DNA of 13,711 bases from Phoronis ovalis. Taxonomy: Eukaryota > Phoronida > Phoronidae. The notes below the pieces were generated by a model, which was given only the letters and a program-made list of their open reading frames with translations, was not told the origin of the DNA and made no database searches. The translations under genes and the position numbers were made by a program. This document shows, one piece after another, positions 1 to 13,711 of the stretch (positions within the stretch are counted from its first letter, which is position 1; each line of letters opens with the position of its first letter). The DNA lies in contig JAOXYB010036595.1 of NCBI GenBank assembly GCA_028565635.1, positions 1 through 13,711 on the forward strand, read 5' to 3'.

Positions 1-305
1 TAAATTCCGTATCAGCATTCATAAAATACAAAATATCGACGGAAATTAGATTTTGTACGAATTTGAGAAACCCCAAATTCTCAATTAATGGGGGTGAACG
101 AATTTCAGAAATTATAAAATCTGAAAAAGGGGGTGTGTGCGAATAATGGAGTTGTACGAATTGAGAAGAATTACCGTATATACAGTGAATAAACTGCAAG
201 CAGTATTTACTATAATAATTGTTTTTTTCTGCAAATTTCTATTTCGCAACGCAATTTTATGTGTAGTCTGTTTCTAACAGAGTGCAAAATACTGGCCACT
301 CATAC
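1..305. repeat. ULK4 intron 7 sequence with short diverged repeats
   Basis: This is intronic to ULK4. TTGTACGAAT followed by TTGAGAA or TGAGAAG occurs at 52-69 and 151-168. TTGAGAA (63-69) pairs with TTCTCAA (78-84). Related GGGGGTG..CGAAT segments lie between. The block ends in GAATTACCGTATA, which resembles the TTACAGTAT end of the element at 8082-8824. It may be a fragment of a related inverted-repeat transposon. The rest (180-305) shows nothing recognisable. Confidence 0.4.
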
Positions 306-12440
<12,135 letters not shown>

Positions 12441-12665
12441 CTATACAGTATTCAAAATTATGATATGCTGGATGACACTTTAGCAAAGATAAGAATTTTG
12501 GATTTTACAACTTTTATTCGAGTAGCTGTCTAGTCTAGTTTGCTATAGAAAACATTTGCAATGTCAGATGCCCATCATATCCCTGGATCACTTCACATTG
12601 CGGTTCATTTGTGTTGAAAGTTCCTGTAAGTGTTGCATATGTAAAGCAAAGCACCACATACAATG

Positions 12666-13325
12666 AATGTCGAGGATTCAGATCGGTATTTGGCCCAATT
12701 TTGCCACCTAGCCTAATACACTCACACAACTATGGCCTTCATGAACCCACCTTCAAATCATCAAGTCAACGCTTAGCCTTTCTGGAAAGCGGCACAATGT
12801 GACATACCCTCTCAGAAACATACATGGCTGATGGTCAACCATACTGGAAATAATCAAGGTCAAAACTGTACCTGACTTGTACATTGACCTTTACTTGCCC
12901 TAAACTAAATATGAAGCTGATTGGATGAAAACTGAAGCAGTTATCACAAAATACCAAACAAACATGGCCACCAGTCAGCCATCTTAGAAGTGATCTAGGA
13001 CAAAATTGTAACTGACAGGCACAATGAATACATTGTCCTTGCACCTAATGTGATTAAGTTAACAGAAGCAGTTTTTGTGAGACAAAGAAAACATAAGCAT
13101 AACGAAAAATGTCGGAAGATTCGGACCGGCATTTGATCAACTTTTAAGATCATTCAAAAATGTCACCTAGCCTAATCTGACTATCAACTTCATGAATCCA
13201 TCTTTGAATCATTCAGTCAATTAATGCTTCCTTTTGGAAATGGGAGCAACCAGAAGTGCCCTCTGAGGAACAAATATAGCTGCCAGTTGGTCAATGGGAA
13301 GTAATCTGGGACAAAAGTCTGCAAG
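12666..13325. repeat. Diverged low-copy repeat family with partial extra copy
   Basis: Segments near 12666-12860 and 13108-13325 share ordered blocks: AATGTCG..GATTC.GA.CGG.ATTT, CACCTAGCCTAAT (12705-12717 and 13164-13176), CTTCATGAA.CCA, CAAATCAT/GAATCATTCAGTCAA, CCCTCT.AG.AACA and TGGTCAA. The last part (from AACAxACATGGC to GGACAAAA) occurs a third time at about 12957-13045. Offset between the full copies is about 440-460 bp. No coding sense was found. It may be an old satellite-like array or nested SINE or DNA-element copies. Confidence 0.75.
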
Positions 13326-13515
13326 ATGGAAATTTCGCGTTGGTCTGAATGGTAATGGATTTGTGTGAAAATCATTTTGGATAGCATTAATCAAGCTTCA
13401 AGTGACAGATAACCCAAGAATGAGTATCAGAGACAAACAAGACAACAATTTATTGACAGCGGTGAGTGTTCTTGAGAGGCTAACTTCTACTGGTTTTAAC
13501 ACTATCTCCTACGTA

Positions 13516-13630
13516 CGGCTTCGCCGAAGGCAAGCAATAGTAGGGTCATGTAGCCAGGACTAATCTGGGTTAGTCCTGCAAGCATGACCCTTACTTATGG
13601 ACAGCCTACAGCTTGTTCGTAAGGGTCATG
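13516..13630. repeat. Compact cluster of competing hairpins
   Basis: CGGC-TTC-GCCG forms a small hairpin at 13516-13526. AGGACTA (13556-13562) pairs with TAGTCCT (13571-13577) inside an outer stem AGGGTCATG (13542-13550) with CATGACCCT (13583-13591). The same CATGACCCTTAC (13583-13594) is also perfectly complementary to GTAAGGGTCATG (13619-13630). Likely part of an inverted-repeat element or SINE that may run past the window edge. Confidence 0.85.
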
Positions 13631-13711
13631 ACCTGCTCATATCTCAGATAGGCCGAAGTTTGAAAACACTTACTTCCCTATTAAATTCCACCAAAATTTT
13701 TGCTTCTGCCT

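Noticed and set aside
12535-13044. Several 63-69 codon ORFs on both strands upstream of ULK4
   Set aside because: They lie in the diverged repeat family, and corresponding positions in the other copies do not keep the frames open.

Overview
The window looks like nuclear DNA of an invertebrate animal. It is AT-rich, and both genes are split into short exons (59 to 160 nt, apart from one of 761 nt) with GT-AG introns. The proteins are clear animal orthologues, and the non-coding DNA is full of degraded non-LTR and inverted-repeat transposons. A lophotrochozoan such as a mollusc is my best guess, but that placement is inference and weak. Nothing bacterial, organellar or viral was recognised.

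Two protein-coding genes are present on opposite strands. ULK4, a kinase-fold pseudokinase, runs right to left. Its start codon is at 12344 and seven coding exons (12344-12207, 11549-11450, 11100-10961, 10312-10153, 9968-9867, 8953-8870, 384-306) give the first 267 residues, nearly the whole pseudokinase domain. The gene continues off the left edge. Intron phases join cleanly across all seven exons.

The sixth ULK4 intron (8869 down to 385, about 8.5 kb) contains a complete second gene on the + strand. It is a four-exon MGAT4C-like glycosyltransferase of family GT54 (3607-3727, 4111-4169, 5236-5344, 5943-6703), predicted at 349 residues. It has a signal anchor, a short stem and a catalytic domain with an LEDD metal-binding motif. 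It lacks the C-terminal domain of vertebrate relatives and ends instead in a lysine-rich tail.

The same intron holds several mobile-element remains: a decayed PHD-finger/endonuclease LINE fragment (about 1411-1908), a long-inverted-repeat element with an inner palindrome and tandem repeats (4365-4974, inside the glycosyltransferase intron 2), and a 743-bp terminal-inverted-repeat element (8082-8824) that stops about 45 nt from a ULK4 splice donor. An 85-bp dispersed repeat occurs in ULK4 introns 2 and 5. The region upstream of ULK4 (12367-13711) has no recognisable gene but carries a diverged internal repeat family and a compact block of competing hairpins (13542-13630).

The two genes have no obvious shared pathway. 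ULK4 acts in cilia and microtubule biology, and the GT54 enzyme acts on N-glycans in the Golgi. The link is positional: transcription of the inner gene runs antisense through the ULK4 intron.
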